A stretch of 37,426 nt of DNA from SAR116 cluster bacterium (GCA_004212735.1 SHBD01000016.1:1-37426); one strand, 5' to 3'. Positions 25,287-34,769 are shown, counted from the stretch's first letter. Notes: a model not told the origin generated them from the sequence alone. Numbers and translations are program-made.

Positions 25287-26012
25287 TCAAAGATCGACCG
25301 CATTCGGCAAAAGGACAAGATCCCGAATGGTTACGTTGGGTGAGCGGGTCAGCATAAAGACAACGCATGTTGCGACCTCATCGGGCTGCATCAAGCTGCC
25401 TTCAGCCAGCGCTTGGTCCATTTTAGCCTTGGGCCAATCGTCCAAAAGTGCCGTCACAACAGGTCCTGGCTGAATGGCACCTACACGCACGCCATGCTTG
25501 GACATTTGGCGGCGGATGGTATGGGTAAAGGCCTGCACAGCATGTTTCGAGGCTGTATAAATCGGCTCCCACACAACCGGGATCATGCCGGCAACTGAAC
25601 TGGTCAGGATAACATCACCGCTGCCCTGTTTGGCCAGATGAGGCAACACCGCGTGAACCGACCGGAAGGCGGCGTTGATGTTCAGGTTCAGCATTTGATC
25701 CCAAACGTCAGCATCGGCCTCTAGAACATCACCGCCGACATAAGCCCCGGCATTCGCATGAAACGCGTCAAGTCGTCCAAGCTTGTCGAGGATGTTCGGT
25801 AGCATCTGTGCGACGCTCTGCTTATCCATCAGATCGGTGATGATTGGCAACGCGTTTGGTCCGAGATCGGCGCAGGCCTTCTCAAGCGCGGGCACATCAC
25901 GATCCACAAGCGCAACCTGCGCCCCCTCCTCTATACAGGCCTTCGCACACGCAAGTCCAATCCCCGACGCTGCGCCGGTTATGGCCACCACCTTTCCAGA
26001 CATTTTTGACAT
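25287..26012 (-). CDS. rbtD: Ribitol 2-dehydrogenase
   Basis: This 241-aa short-chain dehydrogenase oxidises ribitol to D-ribulose with NAD+. Recalled Klebsiella ribitol dehydrogenase shares long stretches with it: [34 protein letters not shown] and [17 protein letters not shown]. The cofactor motif is TGAASGIG (about 12-19), and the catalytic Tyr and Lys are in YTASK. The ATG at 26012 has GAGG eight bases upstream. It is the last gene of the leftward pentitol operon, 127 bp after the previous one. Confidence 0.9.
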   Translation of the reverse strand: MSKMSGKVVAITGAASGIGLACAKACIEEGAQVALVDRDVPALEKACADLGPNALPIITDLMDKQSVAQMLPNILDKLGRLDAFHANAGAYVGGDVLEADADVWDQMLNLNINAAFRSVHAVLPHLAKQGSGDVILTSSVAGMIPVVWEPIYTASKHAVQAFTHTIRRQMSKHGVRVGAIQPGPVVTALLDDWPKAKMDQALAEGSLMQPDEVATCVVFMLTRSPNVTIRDLVLLPNAVDL

Positions 26013-26139
26013 TTCAGTTTCCTCGCAAGTTAGTGTTTAGCAGTTCAGATCAGGCCATATTGCGGCGCTTTCCCCTAAGAAATTGCAGGTGCCCAAGCCA
26101 AACGTCCCCCGAAGCAGCCGCGGTTGATGCCAAATCCCC

Positions 26140-26892
26140 TCATACGCTGGAATATCCTCCTTCGATCATCATCAATGCGCCATTTACCAGGTCAGACGCG
26201 GGCGAAGCCAGATACAGCGCCATATCCGCGATCTCGATCGGCTCGCCAAAGCGACCCAGCGGTGTTGACTCAATCATCGGGCCGGATTTCTCGGGCGGGC
26301 TCCATATTTCGCGCCCCATCTCGGTCATCACCACAGTGGGGCAGATTGCATTAACCTGAATATTGTGCGGCGCGAGTTCGGTCATCAGGGATTTGGTCAA
26401 CGCGTTGAGCCCTCCCTTAGACGCAGCATAGGCCGCATGATCAGCCAAGGCGATAACACCCGTTTGCGATGAAATATTGATGATCTTACCCGCTTTCGCG
26501 GCGATCATTTGCCCAGCAAGACCCTTGGCCAAAAGGAATGGCGCACGCAGATTGATGGCCATGGTGCGATCCCAGTCGTCGACAGCAAACTTGAGGACAG
26601 GCCCGACCAAGGCGACGCCCGCGGAATTCACCAAGATTTCGATCTTTGGCGAGAAAGCGAGCGCGTCAGTCACGAGGCTTTGGCATCCTTGCGTCGTCGC
26701 AATATCGGCGACGATCATCTTGCATCCGGTTTCTGCCGCAAGCGCCGCCAACCGGTCATGTGATTGACCGCTTGCAATGACATGCGCACCCGCATCAGTG
26801 AATACGCGGACAATTTCTGCGCCTATGCCCGAGGAGGCCCCGGTAACAAGCGCCGTCTTACCTGAAATCGAAAATCTGTCTGTCCAACCCAT
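26140..26892 (-). CDS. L-xylulose reductase / polyol dehydrogenase-like SDR
   Basis: This is a 250-aa classical short-chain dehydrogenase. The cofactor motif is TGASSGIG (about 17-24), then NSAGVALVGP, and the active site is SSQTG...YAASKGG. The NAICPTVVMTEMG and PLGRFGEP parts recall L-xylulose reductases and D-threitol dehydrogenases. It most likely interconverts a pentulose or tetrulose and its polyol. It starts three bases after the SIS-domain gene stop with GGAG six bases upstream. The exact sugar cannot be told. Confidence 0.82.
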   Translation of the reverse strand: MGWTDRFSISGKTALVTGASSGIGAEIVRVFTDAGAHVIASGQSHDRLAALAAETGCKMIVADIATTQGCQSLVTDALAFSPKIEILVNSAGVALVGPVLKFAVDDWDRTMAINLRAPFLLAKGLAGQMIAAKAGKIINISSQTGVIALADHAAYAASKGGLNALTKSLMTELAPHNIQVNAICPTVVMTEMGREIWSPPEKSGPMIESTPLGRFGEPIEIADMALYLASPASDLVNGALMMIEGGYSSV

Positions 26893-26895
26893 GCG

Positions 26896-27447
26896 CTACT
26901 CCAAGTTCGTATGATTGGAACGCATGGCCTCGGGCGACACACCGAGGCGGTCTCGAAGGTCCAATACCAAAAGTTCAAGGAACAGGAACATCAAGGCTTC
27001 GAAAAGCGAGCCCATGGGCAAGATCGAGCTTCTCTTTGCACCCTGATCTGCGGCCATGGTTTGCGCTGGTAGGTGGATCACCATGTCGGTAGAACGGGGC
27101 ACGGCACCATCCGGTTCCGCGGTGATGCAAATCACTGCGGCCCCGGCATCTTGCGCTACGCCAACCAGCGCAGCGACGGTTGAAAAGCTGCCCGGTCCGG
27201 CACTGACAAACAGTACATCGCCCAGTCCCACAGGCGGCGTTGTCATATCGCCCTGTACATGCGCATCGAGGCCAAGATGATAGAGCCGCATCGTCAATGC
27301 CCTCATCATCAATCCTTCGCGTCCAACCCCGTAACATACAACACGCCGGGCCGTGGCAAGCCGTTGCGACAAGTTGGGGAGCTGAGCCAGAACCTCAGGC
27401 GCCAGTCCAGGACGCAATTCGTCAAGGACTTGGTCGGCAAGGGTCAT
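26896..27447 (-). CDS. SIS-domain sugar isomerase (6-phospho-3-hexuloisomerase-like)
   Basis: This 183-aa protein is a single SIS (sugar isomerase) domain. It has [24 protein letters not shown] and the [14 protein letters not shown] phosphate-binding loop, close to the HxlB/PHI layout. That enzyme isomerises 3-hexulose 6-phosphate and fructose 6-phosphate. No partner hexulose-phosphate synthase is present, so it may act on another phosphosugar in this polyol operon. It overlaps the dehydrogenase stop by four bases. Confidence 0.78.
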   Translation of the reverse strand: MTLADQVLDELRPGLAPEVLAQLPNLSQRLATARRVVCYGVGREGLMMRALTMRLYHLGLDAHVQGDMTTPPVGLGDVLFVSAGPGSFSTVAALVGVAQDAGAAVICITAEPDGAVPRSTDMVIHLPAQTMAADQGAKRSSILPMGSLFEALMFLFLELLVLDLRDRLGVSPEAMRSNHTNLE

Positions 27448-28487
27448 GACTGGCCGACCTTTATCTGGATTTTTACATCGCTTGGCCGCGCCTCGACTGC
27501 ACGATCAAAAGCATCGATGCTATGCTGAAATGCAAAGGTTTCAGAAATGAGCGGTTTGAGATCCACCTTGCCAGAGCCGATCAGCGCAATAGCTCGGTCA
27601 TACATATTGGCGTAACGGAACACCGTCTCCATACGGATTTCCTTGGATTGGGCCAGCACGATATCAACCGGAACGGGATCAACAGGCATACCCACCCAAA
27701 CGACGCAGCCTGATGGCGCCACAGCCTCAAGCGCGGTCTGGATCGAAGCGGCTGCTCCGGCGCATTCAATCACCACGTCGGCACCCCAGCCTTCGGTAGC
27801 ATCTTGCAACGTTTTCGAGACATCATCCTGCGGAACCAGGATGGGTTCGACATTGTCATATTGCGCGGCGACCTGAAGCTTTTGCTCGACAAGATCGGTT
27901 ATAAAGACCTTGGCGCATCCACCCGCCAGTGCCGCAAGCGCGCACATGACGCCAATCGGCCCGGCACCCGTGACAAGCGCAACATCGCCCGGTTTGATCT
28001 TGGCCCGCGCAGCAGCCTGCATACCGATGGCAAATGGTTCAACCATAGCCCCCTCGGCAAAGCTCACATTGTCTGGCAGGCGATAGGTAAAGGCGGCTGG
28101 GTGGACAACGGATGGAGTGAGGCATCCATGCACCGGTGGGGTGGCCCAGAACTGAACATCCGGGTCCACGTTATAGACACCAAGTTTCGACGCCTTGGAG
28201 GCAGGGTTCGGAATACCCGGTTCCATACAGACCCTATCGCCGACCGTGAGATTGGTCACGTCCGCCCCAATCTCGGTCACCACGCCCGAGGCTTCGTGTC
28301 CCAGCACCATAGGCGCCTTCACGACAAAGGGACCGATCTTGCCGTGGGTGTAGTAATGCACGTCACTGCCGCAAACTCCGACCGTATCGACGGAAATGCG
28401 TACATCGCCCGAACCGACTGTCGCGGGCAGGTCTATCTCCCGAAGCGCAAGTTTTCGTTTTTCCTCCAGAACCAATGCTTTTGCCAT
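27444..28487 (-). CDS. Xylitol/sorbitol dehydrogenase-type zinc enzyme
   Basis: This is a 347-aa medium-chain dehydrogenase of the sorbitol/xylitol (D-xylulose reductase) class. The catalytic zinc residues are the Cys in [10 protein letters not shown] and His-Glu in GHEASGVV. A Rossmann motif GAGPIGVM lies near residues 175-182. The [10 protein letters not shown] stretch is typical of polyol dehydrogenases. It probably oxidises xylitol or arabitol to xylulose. It overlaps the SorC gene by one base (TAATG) and the SIS gene by four, so it is tightly coupled on both sides. Confidence 0.88.
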   Translation of the reverse strand: MAKALVLEEKRKLALREIDLPATVGSGDVRISVDTVGVCGSDVHYYTHGKIGPFVVKAPMVLGHEASGVVTEIGADVTNLTVGDRVCMEPGIPNPASKASKLGVYNVDPDVQFWATPPVHGCLTPSVVHPAAFTYRLPDNVSFAEGAMVEPFAIGMQAAARAKIKPGDVALVTGAGPIGVMCALAALAGGCAKVFITDLVEQKLQVAAQYDNVEPILVPQDDVSKTLQDATEGWGADVVIECAGAAASIQTALEAVAPSGCVVWVGMPVDPVPVDIVLAQSKEIRMETVFRYANMYDRAIALIGSGKVDLKPLISETFAFQHSIDAFDRAVEARPSDVKIQIKVGQS

Positions 28488-29479
28488 TACGCACCTCTTT
28501 GTGTTTGTTGCGTCGCCGTTACGTCGACCAGCGCTTTTGCTGTGTTTTCATCCGTGACCAAGGTATTAACCAGACCGCGCTTAAGAGCTGCGGCAATGAC
28601 AGGTACTTTATGCACCCCCCCTGCGGCCATGATGACATTTTCGATCTTGTCCAATTCTTCCAGCGATAGCCCAATAACCCGGCTGTTGATTGGGTGGTCG
28701 ATCAAACCACCATCCGCATTCAGTATATAGCCCATAATGTCACCGACGCCGCCGAGGGCGATCAACTCGGCTGGCTCGACACCGGAAGGAATGGCATCAC
28801 GGACCAGCAATGAACTGTTCAAGTCGCCTGTGGCCAGACCAACCGCACCACAGGATTGTATTTTCTTCAGCATGTCCTTGATCACATCCTGCTCCAGAAA
28901 CATTTCCTGACTTTCTGCGCTGCTCGCATAGAGCGGGGCAGTGAAAAAGCTGTGATCGGCGTTGCACAAATCGGCCAGTCGCGTGGTGATCTCGTAGCAG
29001 TTCACATCAGAACCTCGTGAGACCCCACCCATTATGGACAGAATTTCCAGATCTGGCCGATTAAGTGGCTGCATATTGCGGGTGGCAAGGTTTAGTGTAT
29101 TTCCCCAGGACATCCCGAAACGTGTCAACGATTTGTCCTGCAATATATCCCCGAGAACAGCGCCCAGCCCCGCCGCAACAAGGGGCGTGACGGAAGCGGC
29201 ATCTTCAGGGGATGGTACGACAACCGCACGCGTTAAACGAAAGCTGTGTTCAAGTTCCCATTCAAGTTCTGCCGCGGCGGCATAAATGGAATCGACGCTG
29301 ACCCTCAAGATGCCCCTTTTGCGTGCTTCGCCAAGAGCTTTGTTCACCCGCAAACGTGTGATGCCGAATCTCTTTGCCGCATCCGCCTGGGTCATACCTT
29401 CGACTTCACAAGCCCAAGCAAGCCGAGCCAACAACTGTTCCTCAGGATTGATCTGTTCGAGCTTGATGAACCGTGACAT
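28487..29479 (-). CDS. SorC-family sugar-responsive regulator
   Basis: This 330-aa regulator has an N-terminal helix-turn-helix ([29 protein letters not shown], about 29-57) and the large SorC effector domain related to sugar-phosphate isomerases ([26 protein letters not shown]). SorC proteins sense phosphorylated or free sugars and control their own operons. It lies within the pentitol operon. Its most likely target is the pair of TACAwTTGTA sites between the binding-protein and ATPase genes; that is inference. Confidence 0.9.
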   Translation of the reverse strand: MSRFIKLEQINPEEQLLARLAWACEVEGMTQADAAKRFGITRLRVNKALGEARKRGILRVSVDSIYAAAAELEWELEHSFRLTRAVVVPSPEDAASVTPLVAAGLGAVLGDILQDKSLTRFGMSWGNTLNLATRNMQPLNRPDLEILSIMGGVSRGSDVNCYEITTRLADLCNADHSFFTAPLYASSAESQEMFLEQDVIKDMLKKIQSCGAVGLATGDLNSSLLVRDAIPSGVEPAELIALGGVGDIMGYILNADGGLIDHPINSRVIGLSLEELDKIENVIMAAGGVHKVPVIAAALKRGLVNTLVTDENTAKALVDVTATQQTQRGA

Positions 29480-29540
29480 GACAACTCCTGTTTTGGCGCA
29501 GCCTATGTGTGTCGGGGGACAATAGGAATACGGGCCATGA

Positions 29541-30359
29541 TCATTTTACCGCCCCCATTGTCAGCCCGCGGACCAATTGCTTCGAGGCTAATAGAGCAAA
29601 GATCAAGACTGGTATCACAATCAAAGTCGAGGTGGCCATGATCTTGCCATAGGGCAGGCTGTATCCTTCCATAAAACTGACCGCCATCGCCGGGGCCGTC
29701 TTCGCCTCGGTCCGGGTCAAGATCAGGCCAAACATCAACTCGTTCCAAGAAAAGATAAACGAAAATATGGCCGAGACCGCAACACCAGGCATCGCAAGCG
29801 GGAGACAAATTTTGCGCATGATGGTGAACTGTGACGCACCCTCCAGGCGCGCAGCCTCGTCCAGATCGTATGGAATGCCCCGGAATTGGTCGGTTACAAT
29901 CCAAATAACGATTGGTAGATTGAAGGTTAGGTAAATCAGGATAAGCGTGATGTGCTTGTCCAAAAGGCCCAAATTGCGGGCAATCAGGAAGAACGGCAGC
30001 GCTAGGACGATGGGTGACACCATGCGGTTCGTAATAAACCAGAACCAAAGGTCCTTCTTACCTCGAAACTCGAACCGAGCCAGCGCGAATGCGGCCGGCA
30101 CTCCAAGGATCAGAGCAAGCAGCGTTGTGGAAATGGCGACGACCAGCGAGTTGATCAGGGTGCGCAAGACACCATCTTCAAACAAGGCTTCGCGGTAATT
30201 GTTCAACGTCGGCTCGAACAGCCAAACCGGTGGTGCTTCCAGCGCGACAATCTGGGTTTTGAGCGACGTTGTCACCATCCAATAGAAGGGGAATACACAA
30301 ACAGTGATGATCACAACAAGCAGAACAATCTGCGACCAAAGAGACCGCGGCGCCGTCAT
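29541..30359 (-). CDS. Sugar/polyol ABC transporter permease (MalG type)
   Basis: This is a 272-aa inner-membrane permease of the carbohydrate CUT1 family. It has a hydrophobic N-terminal helix (about 10-30) and several core helices. The EAA loop is DLDEAARLEGASQFTIMRKICLP, about residues 160-182, and is the ATPase contact. It starts three bases after the other permease's stop. Context assigns it to pentitol uptake. Confidence 0.92.
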   Translation of the reverse strand: MTAPRSLWSQIVLLVVIITVCVFPFYWMVTTSLKTQIVALEAPPVWLFEPTLNNYREALFEDGVLRTLINSLVVAISTTLLALILGVPAAFALARFEFRGKKDLWFWFITNRMVSPIVLALPFFLIARNLGLLDKHITLILIYLTFNLPIVIWIVTDQFRGIPYDLDEAARLEGASQFTIMRKICLPLAMPGVAVSAIFSFIFSWNELMFGLILTRTEAKTAPAMAVSFMEGYSLPYGKIMATSTLIVIPVLIFALLASKQLVRGLTMGAVK

Positions 30360-30362
30360 AGC

Positions 30363-31229
30363 TCAAACCTCCTTGTAGAAAACACGAATATAAATCTGCG
30401 CCAAAATGATGGTGATGATCAGTAGGATAATGGCTTGAGCCGAGGCGAGACCTTGGTCGAAGCCGCGGAAGCCAACCCTCTGAATCATCAACGAGATGAA
30501 CTCTGTCGATGATCCCGGACCACCTCTTGTCAAGGTGAAAACCATGTCAAACAGCTTCAACGTATCCGCTGTGCGCAGGATCAGCACGGCGACTAACCCG
30601 GGAAGCAGGAACGGCATCTGCACGTAGCGCAAAACGGTCCATTTGGATTTGGTTTCCAAGCGCGCGGCCTCTTCGACTTCGCCCGGCACCATTGTCAAAC
30701 CGGCCAGCAGGACCAGAGCCACGAACGGAGTCCACTGCCAAACATCCCAGAAAACGATCATTGCAAAGGCATTTTCCGGATCGCCAATCCAGTTGATGTC
30801 AGCCCCACCGAGGAGTTGATTCATCACGCCGAATTTCTGGTTGAACATGACCTGCCCAAGCAGGCCGACCACGGCGTAAGTCGTCGCCATGGGCAAAACG
30901 AGACTGAGGCGACATAGCGTTTTGATCAGGGTCAGGCCGGGCTGATGCAGCACAAGCGCTATGCTCATGCCAAGGATGATTTGCAGCGGCAAAGCCGTAA
31001 CCAGAAGAAAAAAAGTGCGGCCCATAGCCTGCCAAAACACCTCGTCAGTAAGAACTGTCGAATAATTTTCAAAGCCAATAAATTTGACCTTTTTCAACTT
31101 GGTCAAATTGTAAAAATGAAGAGAGGTCCAAACAGCATAAATCAGCGGTGCAATACCAACAGCCGCCAGCCCGATCACGGCGGGGCCGACAAAGGCAAAA
31201 ATGGTTTTGCGGGACACTTGACCGCGCAT
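30363..31229 (-). CDS. Sugar/polyol ABC transporter permease (MalF type)
   Basis: This is a 288-aa inner-membrane CUT1 permease with six or so spans. The EAA loop is VPGEVEEAARLETKSKWTVLRYVQMP, about residues 180-205. FWDVWQWTPFVALVLLAGL is the common helix before it. It pairs with the downstream MalG-type permease. It is separated from the binding-protein gene by the 39-bp hairpin repeat array, which probably lowers its expression relative to the receptor. Confidence 0.92.
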   Translation of the reverse strand: MRGQVSRKTIFAFVGPAVIGLAAVGIAPLIYAVWTSLHFYNLTKLKKVKFIGFENYSTVLTDEVFWQAMGRTFFLLVTALPLQIILGMSIALVLHQPGLTLIKTLCRLSLVLPMATTYAVVGLLGQVMFNQKFGVMNQLLGGADINWIGDPENAFAMIVFWDVWQWTPFVALVLLAGLTMVPGEVEEAARLETKSKWTVLRYVQMPFLLPGLVAVLILRTADTLKLFDMVFTLTRGGPGSSTEFISLMIQRVGFRGFDQGLASAQAIILLIITIILAQIYIRVFYKEV

Positions 31230-31245
31230 TACATACCTCCCCAGT

Positions 31246-31258
31246 CCCCAGTTTGGGG
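31246..31258 (-). repeat. Small hairpin before the permease
   Basis: CCCCA and TGGGG with a GTT loop lie between the 39-bp repeat array and the permease start at 31229. The hairpin may be part of the same intercistronic control structure. Confidence 0.4.
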
Positions 31259-31259
31259 T

Positions 31260-31421
31260 ATCAAGGGCGCCGTTCTGGCGCCCTTGATCAAGTTAGATTG
31301 TTGGGGCGCTGTTCTGGCGCCCTCGACCAAGTTCCATTGTTGGGGCGCCGTTCTGGCGCACTCGATCAAGTTAGATTGTTGGGGCGCCGTTCTGGCGCCC
31401 TCGACCAAGTTACATTGTTGG
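31260..31421 (-). repeat. Four 39-bp tandem repeats, each with a GC-rich hairpin
   Basis: Units start at 31266, 31305, 31344 and 31383, exactly 39 bp apart. Each carries GGCGCC or GGCGCT, a GTTCT loop, then GGCGC, giving an inverted repeat. The unit nearest the permease extends to a perfect 12-bp stem, ATCAAGGGCGCC / GGCGCCCTTGAT, with a 5-base loop (31260-31288). The array fills the space between the binding-protein stop and the MalF-type permease. Stacked hairpins here would shield the upstream message or partly stop transcription. Confidence 0.92.
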
Positions 31422-31423
31422 CG

Positions 31424-32767
31424 TTATTGCGCCAGCGGTTTTTCACCCGAATAATAGCCTGCCTCTTCAAGCACAGACTCCATCCGTGTGCCGATCTCTG
31501 TCGCGCCTTCTTCGGTGGTCACATCTCCGAGCATCATCTTGGTGCCCCACTCTTGCACGATCTCGGTGATTTCTGGCCACTCTGCGAAACGTGGACGGAA
31601 TTCTGGCACACCATCCTGCCAGCTTTCAACCAGAGCCGGGACAAATTTGAACGCTTCCAGATCATCACCCTCGTAAACAGACTGACGGGCCGGAACACCG
31701 CCACGCTCAAGATATTCGCGGGCATTGGCTTTGGATGTGGCCCACTGGATAAAGAGATAGGCTGCGGCCTGTTCTGCTTCATCTGCCTGAGATGCAACGG
31801 CGAGGGAGAAGCCACCAAGAGCAGGCTTACGGCCTGCAGGACCCATTGGCTCCGGCGCAATTTCCACACAATCTGCGACCTTGGATGTGTCTGGCGACAC
31901 AACTGAGGAATAGAAAGCAGACCATTCGGTGATAATCGCAATGTCACCCTGGCTGAAGCCGTTTACCGTTTCAGCGTGGTCAAAAGCCACGATGCCGTCC
32001 GGCATATATTGCATCAGGTCCTGACGGAACTTCAGGCCAGCCTGACTTTCCGCGCTGTTGAGGTTTGATTTGAAATTGGCGTCAAGAAATGAGCCGCCGA
32101 ATGGCCACAGAACGCGCGCAAAGCTGTCCGCAGACTGGGTTTCATTCCGCTTGGACTGCAAAGCGAAAGCGTATTTGCCATTTTTGGTCAAGGCTGGACC
32201 GTAAACGTCCTTTAACTCTTGCCAGGTGGCGGGTGGGCCGTCAAAGCCAGCCTCTTCCAGCATACAGCGATTATAGAACATCAGGCCCGAGTAATTATCA
32301 AACGGCAAACCATACACGGTGTCATTCCAGCCACCAAAGGCGTTCAGGACCAATGGAAAGAAGTCATCCATGTCAAGCTTCGGGTCAACTGCATCCGGGT
32401 ATTTTGCCTGAACGTCCGCCAGCGGAAGGATCCAGTCATTTTCTGCAAAATTGCCGATCCAGACAAGGTCGATCAGAGCAATATCGAGGTCCCCGCCCGC
32501 GACGAAATCGCGAACCTGCTCACCCAAGGCATTCTCATAAGGGTGCTTGATGATATTGATATTGATGCCTGTCTCTTCCTCAAAGGCCGGCAGCATCGCT
32601 TCAATTGCCTCATAGCCGGGGCGCAAAAGGAATACAACATCGACAGTTGTACCTGCATAGGGTGCGGCTGCCTTTTTCAGGCTCCATCCGTGACCATCTG
32701 CCATTGCACCTGTCGCTGTAAGGCTGGCCAGAGCCGCCGAACAAAGTAGATTGCGTAGCATTTTCAT
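31424..32767 (-). CDS. Periplasmic polyol/sugar-binding protein
   Basis: This is a 447-aa extracytoplasmic receptor of the SBP family 1. The signal peptide is about residues 1-23 (MKMLRNLLCSAALASLTATG..AMAD). The mature start has VVFLLRPGYEAIEAMLPAFEEETGIN, and the family's VYGLPFDNYSGLMFYNRCMLEEAG block follows. It would deliver ribitol, xylitol or a related sugar alcohol to the two permeases. It is the first gene of the leftward operon. The start at 32767 is two codons upstream of a second Met (32761); either is possible. Confidence 0.9.
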   Translation of the reverse strand: MKMLRNLLCSAALASLTATGAMADGHGWSLKKAAAPYAGTTVDVVFLLRPGYEAIEAMLPAFEEETGININIIKHPYENALGEQVRDFVAGGDLDIALIDLVWIGNFAENDWILPLADVQAKYPDAVDPKLDMDDFFPLVLNAFGGWNDTVYGLPFDNYSGLMFYNRCMLEEAGFDGPPATWQELKDVYGPALTKNGKYAFALQSKRNETQSADSFARVLWPFGGSFLDANFKSNLNSAESQAGLKFRQDLMQYMPDGIVAFDHAETVNGFSQGDIAIITEWSAFYSSVVSPDTSKVADCVEIAPEPMGPAGRKPALGGFSLAVASQADEAEQAAAYLFIQWATSKANAREYLERGGVPARQSVYEGDDLEAFKFVPALVESWQDGVPEFRPRFAEWPEITEIVQEWGTKMMLGDVTTEEGATEIGTRMESVLEEAGYYSGEKPLAQ

Positions 32768-32796
32768 GATTCTGATTCCTCCCAGAAAGTTTTGCC

Positions 32797-32874
32797 AGGA
32801 TGCAAATCCATATGCATCCTTTAAATTACAATTGTAAATGTACCCTTGAAAGTCAATACATTTGTATCTATAAG
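32797..32874. promoter_or_regulatory. Divergent pentitol promoter with twin operators
   Basis: On the + strand TTGAAA (32846-32851), a 17-bp spacer and TATAAG (32869-32874) form a good promoter for the ATPase gene. The perfect palindrome TTACAATTGTAA (32826-32837) and the near-palindrome ATACATTTGTAT (32856-32867) share TACAwTTGTA and have centres 30 bp apart; the second sits inside the spacer. A further inverted pair, AGGATGC (32797-32803) and GCATCCT (32814-32820), is closer to the binding-protein gene. SorC is the likely binder. Confidence 0.6.
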
Positions 32875-32922
32875 TTTACACAGAAAACGCGGCTGATGCG
32901 CAGCGATCAAGGAGGATCCCTG

Positions 32923-33939
32923 ATGGCAGGTATTAAGATCGAAGGTTTGAACAAGTTTTACGGTCAAACCCAGGCCCTTTTTGATGTGACCCTCGATGTC
33001 GAAGACGGAGAATTTGCAGTTTTCGTCGGTCCTTCGGGATGCGGTAAGTCCACTTTGCTGCGTTGTGTTGCTGGGCTCGAAGGTGTCGAGACGGGCAAAA
33101 TTATCTTGGACGGGAGCGACGTGACACACGCTGAACCTGCGGATCGCGAGCTGTCGATGGTGTTCCAATCCTACGCTCTATACCCTCACATGACTGTGCG
33201 CGCGAATATGGAATTTGGGATGAAGGTGAACGGTTTTGCTCCCAAGCTGCAAGAAGAGCGCATTGCCGAAGCGGCGCGCATTCTGCAACTGGAAGACTAT
33301 CTCGAGCGCAAACCCGGGCAACTTTCCGGCGGGCAGCGTCAGCGCGTCGCCATCGGGCGTGCGATCGTGAAAAACCCAAAGGTCTTCCTGTTCGATGAAC
33401 CACTCTCCAACCTTGATGCCAAACTACGCGTTCAAATGCGCGTCGAGTTGGAGGCTTTGCACAAGCAACTTGGCGCCACGATGATCTATGTTACCCACGA
33501 CCAGGTGGAAGCCATGACAATGGCGGACAAGATCGTGGTGCTGAATGATGGCCGTGTCGAGCAGGTCGGGACCCCGATGGATTTGTACCATAAACCAGTC
33601 TCGCGATTTGTTGCTGAATTCATCGGCTCACCCGCCATGAATGTGTTTTCGGCGGACGGCGGTGTCCAGGGCCTGACCCTTGACCCAAAGGCATCCTATG
33701 TCGGCTGTCGCCCCGAACATCTTGAGCTTTTGCCAAGCGGTAAGGGGCAAATCAATGCAACCGTCCGGGTGAAAGAGCGACTGGGCGGCGAATGCCTTCT
33801 TTATCTCTCAACGCCCGGTGGCGGCCAACTTGTTGCCCGTGTCGATGGCGATGACAAAACTGAAAACGGTGCCGAGATTGGCTTGCGTATTCCCGAGCAT
33901 CGCTTGCATCAGTTCGATTCAAACGAACGGGCTTTGTAG
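32923..33939 (+). CDS. Sugar/polyol ABC transporter ATPase (MalK/UgpC type)
   Basis: This is a 338-aa carbohydrate importer ATPase. Walker A is GPSGCGKS (about 37-44), the signature is LSGGQRQRVAIGRAI (about 134-148), and Walker B is VFLFDEPLSNLDAK (about 153-166), followed by YVTHDQVEAMTMA. The C-terminal part from about 240 is the TOBE/MalK-type regulatory domain. The start at 32923 is fixed by AAGGAGGA; the longer frame crosses the promoter. It is transcribed divergently from its permeases and binding protein. Confidence 0.93.
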   Translation: MAGIKIEGLNKFYGQTQALFDVTLDVEDGEFAVFVGPSGCGKSTLLRCVAGLEGVETGKIILDGSDVTHAEPADRELSMVFQSYALYPHMTVRANMEFGMKVNGFAPKLQEERIAEAARILQLEDYLERKPGQLSGGQRQRVAIGRAIVKNPKVFLFDEPLSNLDAKLRVQMRVELEALHKQLGATMIYVTHDQVEAMTMADKIVVLNDGRVEQVGTPMDLYHKPVSRFVAEFIGSPAMNVFSADGGVQGLTLDPKASYVGCRPEHLELLPSGKGQINATVRVKERLGGECLLYLSTPGGGQLVARVDGDDKTENGAEIGLRIPEHRLHQFDSNERAL

Positions 33940-33948
33940 GGTCTTTCT

Positions 33949-34689
33949 TTGGTACAATCGCAACTATTACCCTCTGTGACAGGCTCCCGCATCACCGATG
34001 CACTCGATGGCGTCGAATTGGTCGTCTTTGACTTTGACGGCGTGATAGCTGATAGCGAAGTCCTGTCCCTGGACACATTGCGCGATGCGCTTGCCGATTG
34101 CGGCCTACGAATGCCGCTGGAACAGGCCCGCAGTCTGTTTCTTGGGAAATCACTCGCGTCAATCTCGGATTACATTGCTTGTCACGGCACCGAAGGTGCG
34201 TCGGACGGTTTTGCAGATCGCTGGCAAAACGAACTTTTCCAATTGCTTCGTACCGAATTGAAACCGATGGCGGCGATTTTGCCGCTTCTCAAATCCCTCG
34301 ACAAGCATAATGTTCAATACTGCATCGCATCCAGCAGTAGTTTCCATCGCATCAGGCTGTCATTGACCACCATGCACCTCGAGGATCAGTTTCCCAATCT
34401 TTTCAGCGCAGAACAGGTGAAAAACGGGAAACCGGCCCCTGATCTGTTCCAGTTTACAGCAGAGCAAATGAATATGGACCCAAGCGCTTGTCTGGTGATC
34501 GAAGATTCTCCGCACGGCGTCCGGGGAGCAAGAGCCGCGGGTATGCGTGTCTTCGGGTTTGTCGCTGGTGCGCATCTGAATGACATCCAGAAAACCCATG
34601 GGGACCTGTTGTTGGACGCGGGGGCCGAGCATGTTTTGGGGAGCTTTGCGGAGCTGCAGTCTGCGCTAACGAATTACAGCTCCGATTAG
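33949..34689 (+). CDS. HAD-family phosphatase (beta-phosphoglucomutase-like)
   Basis: This 246-aa HAD hydrolase has the nucleophile motif DFDGVIADSE near residues 29-38, the CIASSSSFHRI motif II, a motif III Lys (KNGKPAPDLF), and IEDSPHGVRGA motif IV. That is the pattern of sugar-phosphate phosphatases and phosphomutases. The start is uncertain: TTG at 33949 or GTG at 33976, both without a strong ribosome site, ahead of the first Asp. It follows the ATPase by nine bases, so it is probably co-transcribed and may remove misphosphorylated pentitols. Confidence 0.82.
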   Translation: MVQSQLLPSVTGSRITDALDGVELVVFDFDGVIADSEVLSLDTLRDALADCGLRMPLEQARSLFLGKSLASISDYIACHGTEGASDGFADRWQNELFQLLRTELKPMAAILPLLKSLDKHNVQYCIASSSSFHRIRLSLTTMHLEDQFPNLFSAEQVKNGKPAPDLFQFTAEQMNMDPSACLVIEDSPHGVRGARAAGMRVFGFVAGAHLNDIQKTHGDLLLDAGAEHVLGSFAELQSALTNYSSD

Positions 34690-34692
34690 CGC
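34663..34692 (+). terminator. Possible weak terminator overlapping the HAD gene end
   Basis: GCGCTAA (34663-34669) pairs with TTAGCGC (34686-34692) over a 16-base loop. It overlaps the last codons and stop of the HAD gene. No T-run follows. Confidence 0.3.
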
Positions 34693-34769
34693 TACCACGA
34701 TTAGGGTGGTGATGGATGCACTTTCCAGTAAACAATCTTGGCACCTCAGGATTGCGCACTTATGAAAAG

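Noticed and set aside
27804-28730. 308-codon + strand open frame
   Set aside because: It is antisense to the xylitol-type dehydrogenase and SorC genes, which have clear family motifs; it shows none of its own.
31266-31421. Regularly spaced repeats that could suggest a CRISPR array
   Set aside because: The 39-bp units are directly adjacent with no unique spacers and there are no cas genes; this is a tandem hairpin array.
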